5,799 bases of DNA from an uncultured Sphingomonadaceae bacterium. Its GTDB lineage: Bacteria; Pseudomonadota; Alphaproteobacteria; Sphingomonadales; Sphingomonadaceae. Positions within the stretch are counted from its first letter, which is position 1. Each line of letters begins with the position of its first letter. This document shows positions 1-5,799 of this stretch, piece by piece. The notes under the pieces are model-generated. The model was not told the origin of the DNA and did not search any database. It saw only the letters and a program-made list of their open reading frames with translations. The stretch spans positions 1 to 5,799 of the forward strand of contig CALLWN010000147.1 in assembly GCA_938016505.1 (NCBI GenBank), written 5' to 3'. The position numbers were made by a program, and so were the translations under genes.

Positions 1-1
1 C

Positions 2-334
2 ATTGTGCGCCCCGAACTGCGCTCGGAGCTCCGGGAACTCGCCGGCGTTCTCAACAGCTACCCCTCCACCATCATCGGCGTGTTCGGCCACACCGACAAC
101 ACCGGCTCGGCCGAGCTCAACCAGCGGCTCTCGGAAGACCGGGCGCGATCGGTCGCCGACACGCTCATCGGCTTCGGCGTGAGCCCGGCGCGGATCGAGA
201 CCCGCGGCTTCAGCTTCAACCAGCCGGTCGCCTCCAACGACACGCCCGAGGGCCGCGCCAGGAACCGCCGGGTCGAGATGCGCCTCATTCCCGTCACCCA
301 GGAGCAGCTCCAGTCGGGCCGCCTGCCCGGCTGA
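2..334 (+). CDS. OmpA-family peptidoglycan-binding protein, C-terminal part (5' end outside window)
   Basis: Only the last 110 residues are visible; the frame is open to the left edge, so the true start and any signal peptide or membrane part lie outside. What is seen is an almost complete OmpA-like domain. Counting from the first in-frame codon, it has the GHTDNTGS motif (residues 29-36), the LSEDRARSV helix (43-51) and the NRRVE ending (88-92). Asp32 and Arg47 are 15 residues apart, the same spacing as the Asp/Arg pair that holds the diaminopimelate of peptidoglycan in the OmpA family. The role is therefore probably to tether the outer membrane to the cell wall in the periplasm. The domain could belong to a YiaD-like lipoprotein, an OmpA porin or another carrier; the missing N-terminus prevents a finer call. 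The gene ends 4 bases from the convergent pheT. Confidence 0.88.
   Translation: MVRPELRSELRELAGVLNSYPSTIIGVFGHTDNTGSAELNQRLSEDRARSVADTLIGFGVSPARIETRGFSFNQPVASNDTPEGRARNRRVEMRLIPVTQEQLQSGRLPG
311..333 (+). terminator. Stem-loop at the end of the OmpA-family gene, possible transcription terminator
   Basis: Bases 311-319 can pair with 325-333 (9 pairs, one a G-T wobble) around a 5-base loop. The stem runs into the stop codon (332-334). A small inverted repeat, GGAG-CAG-CTCC, lies just before it at 301-311. No T-run follows on either strand, so this is not a classical intrinsic terminator. It sits where two convergent genes end 4 bases apart, a place where transcript ends are needed. In the minus-strand RNA the wobble becomes an A-C mismatch, so it would work better for the plus-strand gene. 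Confidence 0.3.
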
Positions 335-338
335 CGCC

Positions 339-2687
339 CTAGCCCCGGAGCACGGCGCCAACCTTCGCTGCAGCCGCCTCGATCGCCGCGGAGACCTGCG
401 CGAGGTCGGCCTCGGCGAGCGTCTTCGCCCGCGGCTGCAAGGTCACGCCGACCGCAAGGCTGACCTGCCCCTCGGGCACGCCCGGGCCGGTGAACCGGTC
501 GAACAGTTCGACCTCGGCGATGAGCACGCGGTCGGCCGCCTCCACTGCGCGCAGCAGCGTCTCCGCAGCGAGCGTCGCGGGCACCAGGAAGGCGAAGTCG
601 CGCCGCACCGGCATGAGCGCACTCGGCTGGAAGGCAGTGCGCTTCCCGCGCGAGGCCGGCACCACATCGAGGAAGACCTCGGCCGCCGCAACCGCGCCGA
701 GGTCGCCGCAGCGGGCTGGGTGCAGCTCGCCGAAGACACCCAGAACCGCCTTGCCGAGCAGCAGCTCCGCCGACCGGCCGGGGTGGTACCAGGCCGGCCC
801 CGGCTGGCGCACCGAAAGCCGCTCGACCGGCGCACCAGCCGCCGCCAGCGCGGCAAGCACAGCCGCCTTGGCGTCGAAGGCGTCAAAGGCGCGGGCCTTG
901 CCGGTCTTCCAGTGGCGCGGCGCCGCCTCGCCCGCCAGCAGCAGCCCGGCCGTCACCCGCTCGCCCTCGGCAAGGTAGCGCCGGCCGAGCTCGAACAGCC
1001 TGACGCTCCTCTCGCCGCGCGCCATGTTGCGCGCCGCTGCCGAAGCGAGGCCCGGCAGCAGCGATGGGCGCATCACGGCAAGCTCGGCCGAAAGCGGGTT
1101 CACCAGCCGGTGCGCGCCACCACCAAAGGCCTCGGCCTCGGCCTCGGCGATGAAGCTCCAGGTCACCGCCTCGGCAAGCCCGCGCGCCGCAAGCGCCCGG
1201 CGCACCCGCCGCTCGAGAAGCTGGCCCGGCGTCGCCACCGGCCGGGCAACCCCCGCCGCGCGCGGCAGCGGCACCGAGGCAAGCCGGTCGAGCCCGACAA
1301 GGCGCACCACTTCCTCGACGAGATCGGCCGGCCCCTCGACATCGCGCCGCCACGAGGGCACCCCGACCGCCCAGTCGTCACCCACGGCAAAGCCCAGCCG
1401 CTCGAGGAGCGCGCGCTGTTCGGCTGCCGGCACGTCAAGGCCTGACAGCCGCCGGGTGGTCGCAGGATCGAACGCGATCACCCGGTCGAGCGCCGGGGGC
1501 TGGCCGACATGGACCGCCTCCGAGACTTCGCCGCCGCACAGCGCGCGCATCATGGCAACAGCCATCTCGAGCCCGGGGCCGACGAACGCCGGGTCCACGC
1601 CGCGCTCGAACCGCGCGCGGGCGTCCGAGGTGATGCCGAGCGCGCGCCCGGTCGCGCCGATCCGCGCCGGATTGAACCAGGCCGCCTCGACCAGCACGTC
1701 GGTCGTCGCCTCCGAGACGCCCGAGGCCATGCCTCCCATGATCCCGCCGATGTCGTGCACGGCCACCTCGTCGGCGATCACGCACATGGTCTCGTCAAGC
1801 GTGTAGGTCCGGCCGTTGAGCGCGTGGAGCGTCTCGCCGGCGCGGGCGCGGCGCGCCACCAGCCCGCCCTCGAGCTTCGCGATGTCATAGACATGGAGCG
1901 GCCGGCCAAGGCCGATCGCGAAATAGTTGGTCACATCGACCAGCGCCGAGACCGGCCGCAGCCCGGCCTTCTCGAGCAGGTCCTTGAGCCAGCGCGGCGA
2001 CGGCCCGTTGCGGACCCCGCAGAGCGCCCGCGCGAAAAAGGCCGGGCAGCCGTCGGCATCCGCAATCGCGACTCGCACCGGGCAGGGAAAGCGCGCCTCC
2101 AGCGCCGGCACCTGCGGCGTCCTCAGCGTGCCGAGCCCGGCCGCAGCCAGGTCGCGCGCAATGCCGAAGATGCCCATGCAATCCTGCCGGTTGGGGGTGA
2201 CCGCCACCTCGATCACCGGGTCGTCGAACCCGGCCCAGCGGGCATAGGGCACACCCACCGGCGCGTCCTCCGGCAGCGCGATGATCCCCTCATGGTCCTC
2301 GCCAAGCCCAAGCTCGCGCGCCGAGCACATCATCCCGCGCGACTCGACCCCGCGGATGGCCGCCACCTTCAGCGTGAGATCGCTGCCCGGCACATGCGTG
2401 CCCGGCGGCGCGAACACGCCGACAAGTCCGGCGCGGGCATTGGGCGCACCGCACACCACCTGCACGGCCTCGCCCGCTCCGGTGTCCACCGCCAGCACCT
2501 GCAGCCGGTCGGCCTGCGGATGCGGGGCGGCCGTCAGCACCCGGGCAATGGTGAACGGCCGAAGCGCCTCGGCCGGGTTCGAAATCCCCTCCACCTCGAG
2601 CCCGAGCCTCGTCAGCGCCGCAGCAATCGCCTCGGCATCCGCGGCGGTCTCGAGGTAGCGCCGGAGCCACGACATCGGCACCTTCAT
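339..2687 (-). CDS. pheT: Phenylalanine--tRNA ligase beta subunit
   Basis: PheT is the large subunit of the alpha2-beta2 cytoplasmic enzyme that charges tRNA-Phe; it binds the tRNA and hydrolyses mischarged Tyr-tRNA-Phe. The 782-residue protein is close to the usual bacterial length of about 790-800. In order it shows an N-terminal region [12 protein letters not shown], an EMAP/OB-type tRNA-binding domain (about 42-150, with APHPQADRL at 54-62 and VVCGAPNAR at 77-85), the B3/B4 editing domain (about 210-370, with DVTNY at 251-255), the B5 domain with the acidic [11 protein letters not shown] stretch (455-465) expected to bind magnesium, the catalytic-like core (about 485-680), and a C-terminal anticodon-binding FDX-ACB domain (about 688-782, with MPVRRDFAF at 692-700). 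The ATG at 2687 is chosen because it overlaps the pheS stop as ATGA, suggesting translational coupling; an open extension upstream lies inside pheS and is not coding. Confidence 0.98.
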   Translation of the reverse strand: MKVPMSWLRRYLETAADAEAIAAALTRLGLEVEGISNPAEALRPFTIARVLTAAPHPQADRLQVLAVDTGAGEAVQVVCGAPNARAGLVGVFAPPGTHVPGSDLTLKVAAIRGVESRGMMCSARELGLGEDHEGIIALPEDAPVGVPYARWAGFDDPVIEVAVTPNRQDCMGIFGIARDLAAAGLGTLRTPQVPALEARFPCPVRVAIADADGCPAFFARALCGVRNGPSPRWLKDLLEKAGLRPVSALVDVTNYFAIGLGRPLHVYDIAKLEGGLVARRARAGETLHALNGRTYTLDETMCVIADEVAVHDIGGIMGGMASGVSEATTDVLVEAAWFNPARIGATGRALGITSDARARFERGVDPAFVGPGLEMAVAMMRALCGGEVSEAVHVGQPPALDRVIAFDPATTRRLSGLDVPAAEQRALLERLGFAVGDDWAVGVPSWRRDVEGPADLVEEVVRLVGLDRLASVPLPRAAGVARPVATPGQLLERRVRRALAARGLAEAVTWSFIAEAEAEAFGGGAHRLVNPLSAELAVMRPSLLPGLASAAARNMARGERSVRLFELGRRYLAEGERVTAGLLLAGEAAPRHWKTGKARAFDAFDAKAAVLAALAAAGAPVERLSVRQPGPAWYHPGRSAELLLGKAVLGVFGELHPARCGDLGAVAAAEVFLDVVPASRGKRTAFQPSALMPVRRDFAFLVPATLAAETLLRAVEAADRVLIAEVELFDRFTGPGVPEGQVSLAVGVTLQPRAKTLAEADLAQVSAAIEAAAAKVGAVLRG

Positions 2688-3757
2688 GCGCCGATGCCTC
2701 CCGAAAGCGTCGGCACGTCGAGCGCACCGAAGCCATGGTGCCTCAGCCACCTGAGATCGGCGTCGAAGAAGGCGCGCAGGTCCGTCATGCCATATTTGAG
2801 CATGGCCAGCCGGTCGATCCCGCAGCCAAAGGCGAAGCCCTGCCACGCGGCAGGGTCGAGCCCGCAGTTGGCAATGACCTTCGGGTGCACCATGCCGGCG
2901 CCGAGGATCTCGAGCCACGAGCCGCTGCCGCCGATCTGGAGCCTGCCGCCCTCCCACGAGCAGCCCACATCCACCTCGACCGAAGGCTCGGTGAAGGGGA
3001 AGAAGCTCGGCCGCAGCCGCAGCACCACGTCATCCACCCCGAAGAAGGCCTTCACGAAGGTCTCGAGCGTCCACCTGAGCTGCCCCATGTGGGTGTCGCG
3101 GTCGATGACAAGGCCTTCCACCTGGTGGAACATCGGCGTGTGGGTCGCATCCGAATCCGACCGGTAGACCCGGCCCGGCGCGATGATGCGGATCGGCGGC
3201 CGGCCCCCGGTCATGGTCCGGATCTGGACCGGAGAGGTGTGGGTCCTGAGCACCCGCCCGGCGCCGTCGCCGCCGATGTAGAAGGTGTCGTGCATCGCCC
3301 GGGCCGGATGCTCGGGCGGGATGTTGAGCGCGGTGAAATTGTGCCAGTCGTCCTCGATCTCGGGCCCCTCGGCGACCGCGAAGCCGAGGTCGGCGAAGAT
3401 CTCGGCGAGTTCGTCCATCACCCGGCTGATCGGGTGGATGCTGCCCAACGGCTCGGGCGGCACCGGAAGCGACATGTCGAGCCGCTCGGCGGCAAGCCGG
3501 GCCTCGAGCGCAGCCGCCGCGAGCACCCCCTTCTTCTGCTCCACGGCATTGGCAAGCGCGTCGCGCAGCGCCTGGAAGACGGGCGCGACCCGGATACGCT
3601 CGTCGGGCGCAAGCCCGCCGAGCGACTTCAGGAGCGCAGTGACCGCGCCCGACTTGCCGAGCGCCGCCACCCGCACCGCCTCAACCGCCTCCGCGGTCTC
3701 CGCCCGGTCGAGCTCGGCCAGGAACCGCGCCCGCAGCGCGTCCGCATCTTCGCTCAT
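2684..3757 (-). CDS. pheS: Phenylalanine--tRNA ligase alpha subunit
   Basis: PheS carries the active site of phenylalanyl-tRNA synthetase, activating phenylalanine with ATP and transferring it to tRNA-Phe. The 357-residue protein has the full family layout. An N-terminal helical coiled-coil arm (about 1-95) contacts tRNA. The class II catalytic domain (about 105-345) has [14 protein letters not shown] (108-121), motif 2 with [20 protein letters not shown] (196-215), and motif 3 with [13 protein letters not shown] (311-323). [11 protein letters not shown] (131-141) and [11 protein letters not shown] (282-292) are also characteristic. No catalytic block appears to be missing. The ATG at 3757 has a GGGGGA element (3763-3768 on the complementary strand) 5 nt upstream. 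The gene starts 24 nt after the rplT stop and overlaps pheT by 4 nt, so it is an internal gene of the rpmI-rplT-pheS-pheT operon. Confidence 0.98.
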   Translation of the reverse strand: MSEDADALRARFLAELDRAETAEAVEAVRVAALGKSGAVTALLKSLGGLAPDERIRVAPVFQALRDALANAVEQKKGVLAAAALEARLAAERLDMSLPVPPEPLGSIHPISRVMDELAEIFADLGFAVAEGPEIEDDWHNFTALNIPPEHPARAMHDTFYIGGDGAGRVLRTHTSPVQIRTMTGGRPPIRIIAPGRVYRSDSDATHTPMFHQVEGLVIDRDTHMGQLRWTLETFVKAFFGVDDVVLRLRPSFFPFTEPSVEVDVGCSWEGGRLQIGGSGSWLEILGAGMVHPKVIANCGLDPAAWQGFAFGCGIDRLAMLKYGMTDLRAFFDADLRWLRHHGFGALDVPTLSGGIGA

Positions 3758-3781
3758 CCTGATCCCCCGGCGTCGCGGAGG

Positions 3782-4168
3782 TCAGGCCGTGGCCGGGGTC
3801 GCTACCGGCGCAGTCTCCAGCGCGGCCTTCACCTCGCCCACGATCCCGGCGAACACGTCGGGCTCGTGAAAGGCGATGTCGGCCAGCATCTTGCGGTCGA
3901 GCTCGAGGCCCGAAAGCTTCACCCCGTGCATGAAGCTCGCATAGGTCAGCCCGAAATCCCGCACGGCCGCGTTGATCCGCTGGATCCACAGGCCGCGGAA
4001 GCTCCGCTTCTTCACCCGGCGGTCACGGTAGGCATATTGGCCGGCCTTCTCGACTGCCTGGCGGGCCACCTTGATCGTGTTCTTGCGACGGCCGTAATAG
4101 CCCTTCGCCTGCTCGAGAACGCGCTTGTGGCGGGCGCGTGCGGTCACCCCGCGCTTCACTCGTGCCAT
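3782..4168 (-). CDS. rplT: 50S ribosomal protein L20
   Basis: L20 binds 23S rRNA early in assembly of the large ribosomal subunit. The 128-residue product has the typical basic N-terminal arm ([18 protein letters not shown], 1-18), the conserved [11 protein letters not shown] stretch (21-31) and [19 protein letters not shown] (48-66), followed by the globular domain with [15 protein letters not shown] (85-99). It is about 10 residues longer than the usual 117-120, the extra being an Ala/Pro/Thr-rich tail ([11 protein letters not shown]) that I infer to be a lineage-specific, probably disordered end. The ATG at 4168 has a GGAG ribosome-binding site that overlaps the rpmI stop codon (TAGGAG), so termination on rpmI probably feeds initiation here. 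In E. coli and Bacillus L20 represses its own operon through an mRNA site; whether that occurs here cannot be read directly. Confidence 0.98.
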   Translation of the reverse strand: MARVKRGVTARARHKRVLEQAKGYYGRRKNTIKVARQAVEKAGQYAYRDRRVKKRSFRGLWIQRINAAVRDFGLTYASFMHGVKLSGLELDRKMLADIAFHEPDVFAGIVGEVKAALETAPVATPATA

Positions 4169-4180
4169 GGTCCGCGTCTC

Positions 4181-4384
4181 CTACCTGAGCCCGTAAGGGG
4201 CCCACAGCTTCACCGTGGGCGTGTCCGCGTCAGACAAGACCGAGGTGCCGCGGTTCTGGCGGATATACTTGCCATTGTGGCCGATGAGCCGGTGGCGCTT
4301 GCCGGCAACGCCGTGCATCACCTTGCCAGTCGCGGTGATCTTGAACCGCTTCTTGACCCCGCTCTTGGTCTTCATCTTGGGCAT
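4181..4384 (-). CDS. rpmI: 50S ribosomal protein L35
   Basis: L35 is a small basic protein of the large ribosomal subunit. The 67-residue product has the family signature: [17 protein letters not shown] (1-17), the GKRHRL box (28-33) and a C-terminal WAPYGLR. The length matches the usual 64-67. Two in-frame ATGs occur as ATGAAAATG. I chose the inner one (4384), giving the conserved MPKMKTKSG start, because the AAGGAG ribosome-binding site lies 6 nt before it; the outer ATG (4390) abuts that site directly and would be too close. It is the first gene of the rpmI-rplT-pheS-pheT operon, 12 nt ahead of rplT. infC, often upstream in other bacteria, is not here; yqgE lies upstream instead. Confidence 0.97.
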   Translation of the reverse strand: MPKMKTKSGVKKRFKITATGKVMHGVAGKRHRLIGHNGKYIRQNRGTSVLSDADTPTVKLWAPYGLR

Positions 4385-4390
4385 TTTCAT

Positions 4391-4396
4391 CTCCTT
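4391..4396 (-). promoter_or_regulatory. Ribosome-binding site deciding the rpmI start
   Basis: Reads AAGGAG on the minus strand. It touches the outer ATG at 4390 with no spacer and is 6 nt from the inner ATG at 4384, so it supports the shorter L35 start. Confidence 0.75.
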
Positions 4397-4416
4397 GGGC
4401 GCAGTGCCCCTGCAGC

Positions 4417-4451
4417 GGTCGCCGCGGCAGCCCATGGTTGGCCGGGCGACC
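4417..4451 (-). promoter_or_regulatory. Stem-loop in the 5' leader of the rpmI operon
   Basis: GGTCGCC and GGCGACC (4417-4423 and 4445-4451) form a perfect 7-bp stem. After a one-base bulge the helix continues with a further 4 bp (CGGC with GCCG) in the RNA read from the minus strand. It lies about 27 nt upstream of the rpmI ribosome-binding region and downstream of the candidate promoter, so it would be in the leader RNA. There is no following U-run, so it is not an evident intrinsic terminator. A role in L20 autoregulation is a guess from the fact that rplT operons are often controlled that way; in GC-rich DNA such a stem may also be chance. Confidence 0.35.
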
Positions 4452-4472
4452 AGGTTCGTTCGGAAGCGGCGC

Positions 4473-4501
4473 GCAATATCGGGAACCGGCGCCCGACGCA
4501 A
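4473..4501 (-). promoter_or_regulatory. Candidate sigma-70-type promoter for the rpmI-rplT-pheS-pheT operon
   Basis: On the minus strand a TTGCGT (4496-4501) and a TATTGC (4473-4478) are separated by exactly 17 bp. Each matches its consensus at only 3 of 6 positions, but it is the most A/T-rich spot between yqgE and rpmI, and the first base would fall about 80 nt before the rpmI ATG. The operon might alternatively be read through from yqgE. Confidence 0.3.
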
Positions 4502-4542
4502 GCCGCCACACAGGCCGCCACACAGGCCGCCGCACAGGCCGC
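4502..4542. repeat. 12-bp tandem repeat, about 3.4 copies
   Basis: The plus strand shows GCCGCCACACAG at 4502-4513 and again at 4514-4525, then GCCGCCGCACAG (one change) at 4526-4537, then a partial GCCGC at 4538-4542. On the coding strand the unit is CTGTGTGGCGGC. The array starts 5 bases after the yqgE stop codon and ends directly at the -35 element of the candidate rpmI promoter. It is non-coding: it lies after the yqgE stop and before any credible rpmI start. It may be a simple replication-slippage product or a cluster of binding sites. Confidence 0.85.
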
Positions 4543-4547
4543 AGCGG

Positions 4548-5108
4548 TCAGGCCCGGCCGGCGTCGGCCGCAAGCATCGCCGGGTCGATCCCCGCCTCGC
4601 GGAACGCCCGCACCCAGCGCTCCCCGGCCGGAGTCTCGAAGATGAGCCCGAGCGAACCGGGGCAGCTGAACCAGCCGTGGCGGGCAAGCTCGGCCTCGAG
4701 CTGGCCCTCGCCCCAGCCGGCATAGCCAAGCGCCGCCACCCACTGCCGCGGGCCCTTCCCCTCGGCGATGGCGACGAGCACGTCGCGGGTGCCGGTCACG
4801 GCCCAGCGCCCGGCGACGAACCGCGTGTCCTGGCCGGCATAGTCGGGGGAATGGAGCACGAACCCGCGCTGCGTCTCGACCGGCCCGCCAGCAAGGATCG
4901 GTGCATCGGGCGCAGCGCCGGGCGCAATCTCCAGCTGCGCCATCAGCTCGTGGAGCGAGATCTCCTCCAGCTCCTCGTGCAGGCAAAGACCAAAGGCGCC
5001 ACCGGCATCATGGGCGCAGATTGCAATCACCGACCGCTCGAACCTGGGGTCGCCGATCCCCGGCATGGCAAGCAGGAACTGGCCGGAAAGGTAGGGCGGT
5101 TCGGTCAT
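4548..5108 (-). CDS. YqgE/AlgH family protein
   Basis: The 186-residue product matches the YqgE/AlgH (DUF179) family in length and motifs: an N-terminal [26 protein letters not shown] start (6-27; strongly conserved), [14 protein letters not shown] (74-87) and [14 protein letters not shown] (128-141). No signal peptide or membrane segment is visible, so it is probably cytoplasmic. The biochemical function is unknown; the name AlgH comes from a reported link to alginate regulation in Pseudomonas, which need not apply here. The ATG at 5108 fits the family N-terminus, with a modest AGGA element 7 nt upstream. It is divergent from the peroxiredoxin gene and lies 163 nt upstream of rpmI on the same strand, so it could be co-transcribed with the ribosomal operon. 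Confidence 0.93.
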   Translation of the reverse strand: MTEPPYLSGQFLLAMPGIGDPRFERSVIAICAHDAGGAFGLCLHEELEEISLHELMAQLEIAPGAAPDAPILAGGPVETQRGFVLHSPDYAGQDTRFVAGRWAVTGTRDVLVAIAEGKGPRQWVAALGYAGWGEGQLEAELARHGWFSCPGSLGLIFETPAGERWVRAFREAGIDPAMLAADAGRA

Positions 5109-5193
5109 CCTGCCATCCTAGGCCGCGCCCTCGCGCCTGAACAGGTGGCATGGTGCGCCCGCCTCGGGCATAGGCAGCCACGAACCCAGCCTT

Positions 5194-5200
5194 GGAGGAG
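5194..5200 (+). promoter_or_regulatory. Strong ribosome-binding site of the peroxiredoxin gene
   Basis: GGAGGAG lies 8 nt before the ATG at 5209 and fixes the start of the peroxiredoxin. The rest of the 100-base spacer between the divergent yqgE and peroxiredoxin genes shows no promoter that I would defend. Confidence 0.8.
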
Positions 5201-5208
5201 ATTCGCCC

Positions 5209-5688
5209 ATGACCATCCAGAAGGGGGACCGCGTCCCCAGCGCCACGCTCATGAAGATGACCGACGCCGGGCCCCAGCCGGTCGAGACCGACGCCCTCTT
5301 CGCCGGCCGCACCGTCGCCCTGTTCGCGGTGCCCGGCGCCTATACCCCCACCTGCTCGGCGAAGCACCTGCCGGGCTTTGTGGAACATGCCGATGAAATC
5401 CTGGCCAAGGGGATTGACACGATAGCCTGCGTAGCGGTCAATGACGTGTTCGTGATGAATGCGTGGGGCAAAAGCGCCAATGCCGAAAATATCCTGATGC
5501 TCGCCGACGGCAACGCGGATTTTGCCAGGTCACTGGGACTGGAAATGGATGCCACCGGTTTCGGGATGGGTCTCAGGTCACAACGATTTGCGTTGATCGC
5601 CGATAACAGGATGGTTACACAGCTTTTTATCGAGGCGCCTGGCGAATTCAAAGTCAGTAGCGCAGAACACATACTTTCCACGCTCTAG
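5209..5688 (+). CDS. Prx5-like (type II) peroxiredoxin, thiol peroxidase; mosaic gene
   Basis: The 159-residue protein is a complete member of the Prx5/type II peroxiredoxins, which reduce hydrogen and alkyl peroxides in the cytoplasm using glutathione, glutaredoxin or thioredoxin. The catalytic box is PGAYTPTCS (42-50) with peroxidatic Cys49. Arg123 and Arg126 in GLRSQRFALIAD (121-132) are candidates for the active-site arginine. A second cysteine, Cys74 in IACVAVND (72-79), is 25 residues after Cys49, the spacing of the Cys pair in plant type II enzymes, so an atypical 2-Cys mechanism is possible. The C-terminus (VSSAEHILSTL) is typical. The start has a strong ribosome-binding site. The odd point is base composition: codons 1-56 have one A/T-ending codon, codons 57-159 have 39. 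The 5' part fits the neighbours on the left, the 3' part fits the OsmC-like gene on the right. Confidence 0.95.
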   Translation: MTIQKGDRVPSATLMKMTDAGPQPVETDALFAGRTVALFAVPGAYTPTCSAKHLPGFVEHADEILAKGIDTIACVAVNDVFVMNAWGKSANAENILMLADGNADFARSLGLEMDATGFGMGLRSQRFALIADNRMVTQLFIEAPGEFKVSSAEHILSTL

Positions 5689-5799
5689 AAGTAAAGCCAT
5701 GCAAGATTACCCACACCGGTACGAGGTGAGTGCACAAGCCCCTGCGACAGGAGAAATTTCGGTAGCCAGCCCGGGTTTGCAGACACTGCCTTCGCTTGC
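5377..5799. other. Compositionally distinct segment (possible foreign DNA or contig joint)
   Basis: From about 5377 to the window edge the sequence has roughly 53-59% GC, compared with about 69% in the preceding 300 bases. Codons such as AAT, GAA, GAT, TTT, ATA, GTA and CTT, scarce in the genes to the left, become common. The segment covers codons 57-159 of the peroxiredoxin gene and the start of the next gene. No repeat, integrase, tRNA or insertion-sequence end is visible at the change point. The right boundary is outside the window. Confidence 0.8.
5699..5799 (+). CDS. OsmC-like family protein, N-terminal fragment (3' end outside window)
   Basis: A frame opens 10 nt after the peroxiredoxin stop, with a weak AGAAG ribosome-binding element 7 nt before the ATG, and runs off the right edge after 33 codons. 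The visible protein begins MQDYPHRYEVSA and continues with ISVASPGLQTLPSL. This resembles the N-terminus of one OsmC-like subgroup, whose members start with a short PHxY segment followed by a V-x-L/V-x-S-x-G-L strand. The recognition is from memory on a short segment, and the catalytic cysteines of the family would be downstream and are not seen. If correct, it would be a second thiol-dependent peroxidase, probably in one operon with the peroxiredoxin. Codon usage matches the 3' part of the peroxiredoxin gene, not the left part of the window. Confidence 0.55.
   Translation, partial: MQDYPHRYEVSAQAPATGEISVASPGLQTLPSL

Noticed and set aside
2688..2957. N-terminal extension of PheT by 90 residues
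   Set aside because: The extra part lies inside pheS, has no PheT-like sequence, and the ATGA overlap at 2684-2687 gives the standard MKVPMSWL start.
1509..3167. Long plus-strand open frame (552 codons) opposite pheT and pheS
   Set aside because: It is antisense to two unmistakable genes. Very high GC with G/C third positions suppresses stop codons on the other strand, and its Arg/His/Pro-rich translation resembles no protein family.
4200..4220. Inverted repeat GCCCAC/GTGGGC with a 9-base loop near the end of rpmI
   Set aside because: It falls entirely in conserved L35 codons (PTVKLWA); a 6-bp stem in this GC content is expected by chance and there is no T-run.
2735..4645. Long plus-strand open frame (636 codons) opposite pheS, rplT, rpmI and part of yqgE
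   Set aside because: Same shadow effect; it crosses four real gene boundaries and intergenic DNA, and the translation is low-complexity His/Arg/Pro-rich.
4385..4729. Upstream extension of the L35 frame through the spacer into yqgE
   Set aside because: The L35 family starts at MPKMKTKSG with a proper ribosome-binding site; the extension is Cys/Gly/Arg-rich translation of the tandem repeat and antiphase yqgE.
5109..5208. Possible divergent promoters between yqgE and the peroxiredoxin gene, such as TGGCAT-17-CATAGG (plus) and TGTTCA-17-TAGGAT (minus)
   Set aside because: The plus-strand hexamers match consensus poorly, and the minus-strand -10 would overlap the yqgE ribosome-binding element; neither is defensible.
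1..5799. CRISPR arrays, tRNA or rRNA genes, insertion sequences, toxin-antitoxin or phage genes
   Set aside because: I looked on both strands for spaced direct repeats, cloverleaf or tRNA 3' motifs, transposase frames and terminal inverted repeats and saw none; nearly all bases are in recognised housekeeping genes.

Overview
The window reads as high-GC alphaproteobacterial chromosome, roughly 69% GC where I counted it (5101-5400). The L35, L20 and YqgE proteins look most like those of Sphingomonadales and their relatives; that assignment is from memory of the families, not from a search. From about base 5377 to the right edge the composition changes abruptly (about 53% GC over 5401-5700) and the codon usage looks like a different, probably gammaproteobacterial, genome.

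Layout from left to right: (1) the 3' end of a plus-strand OmpA-family cell-wall-binding gene (2-334). (2) Converging on it with a 4-base gap, a minus-strand operon that is read from right to left as rpmI (4181-4384), rplT (3782-4168), pheS (2684-3757) and pheT (339-2687). It encodes ribosomal proteins L35 and L20 and both subunits of phenylalanyl-tRNA synthetase. Spacing is tight: 12 nt rpmI-rplT, 24 nt rplT-pheS, and an ATGA overlap between pheS and pheT. (3) A 163-base leader/intergenic region (4385-4547) holding a 12-bp tandem repeat, a candidate promoter and a strong stem-loop ahead of rpmI. (4) Minus-strand yqgE/algH (4548-5108). (5) A 100-base divergent spacer. (6) A plus-strand Prx5/type II peroxiredoxin (5209-5688), followed after 10 nt by the start of an OsmC-like gene cut by the window edge.

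Functionally this is mostly translation housekeeping plus a small peroxide-defence pair. I do not see a new defence, mobile or biosynthetic system. The one striking feature is the mosaic peroxiredoxin gene: its first 56 codons have one A/T-ending codon, the remaining 103 have 39, yet the protein is continuous and complete. This is either an in-frame recombination joint with imported DNA or a chimeric contig joint, and it should be settled before the linkage of the left and right parts is trusted. Minor points of interest are the tandem repeat and hairpin in the rpmI leader and a stem-loop across the stop codon of the OmpA-family gene.
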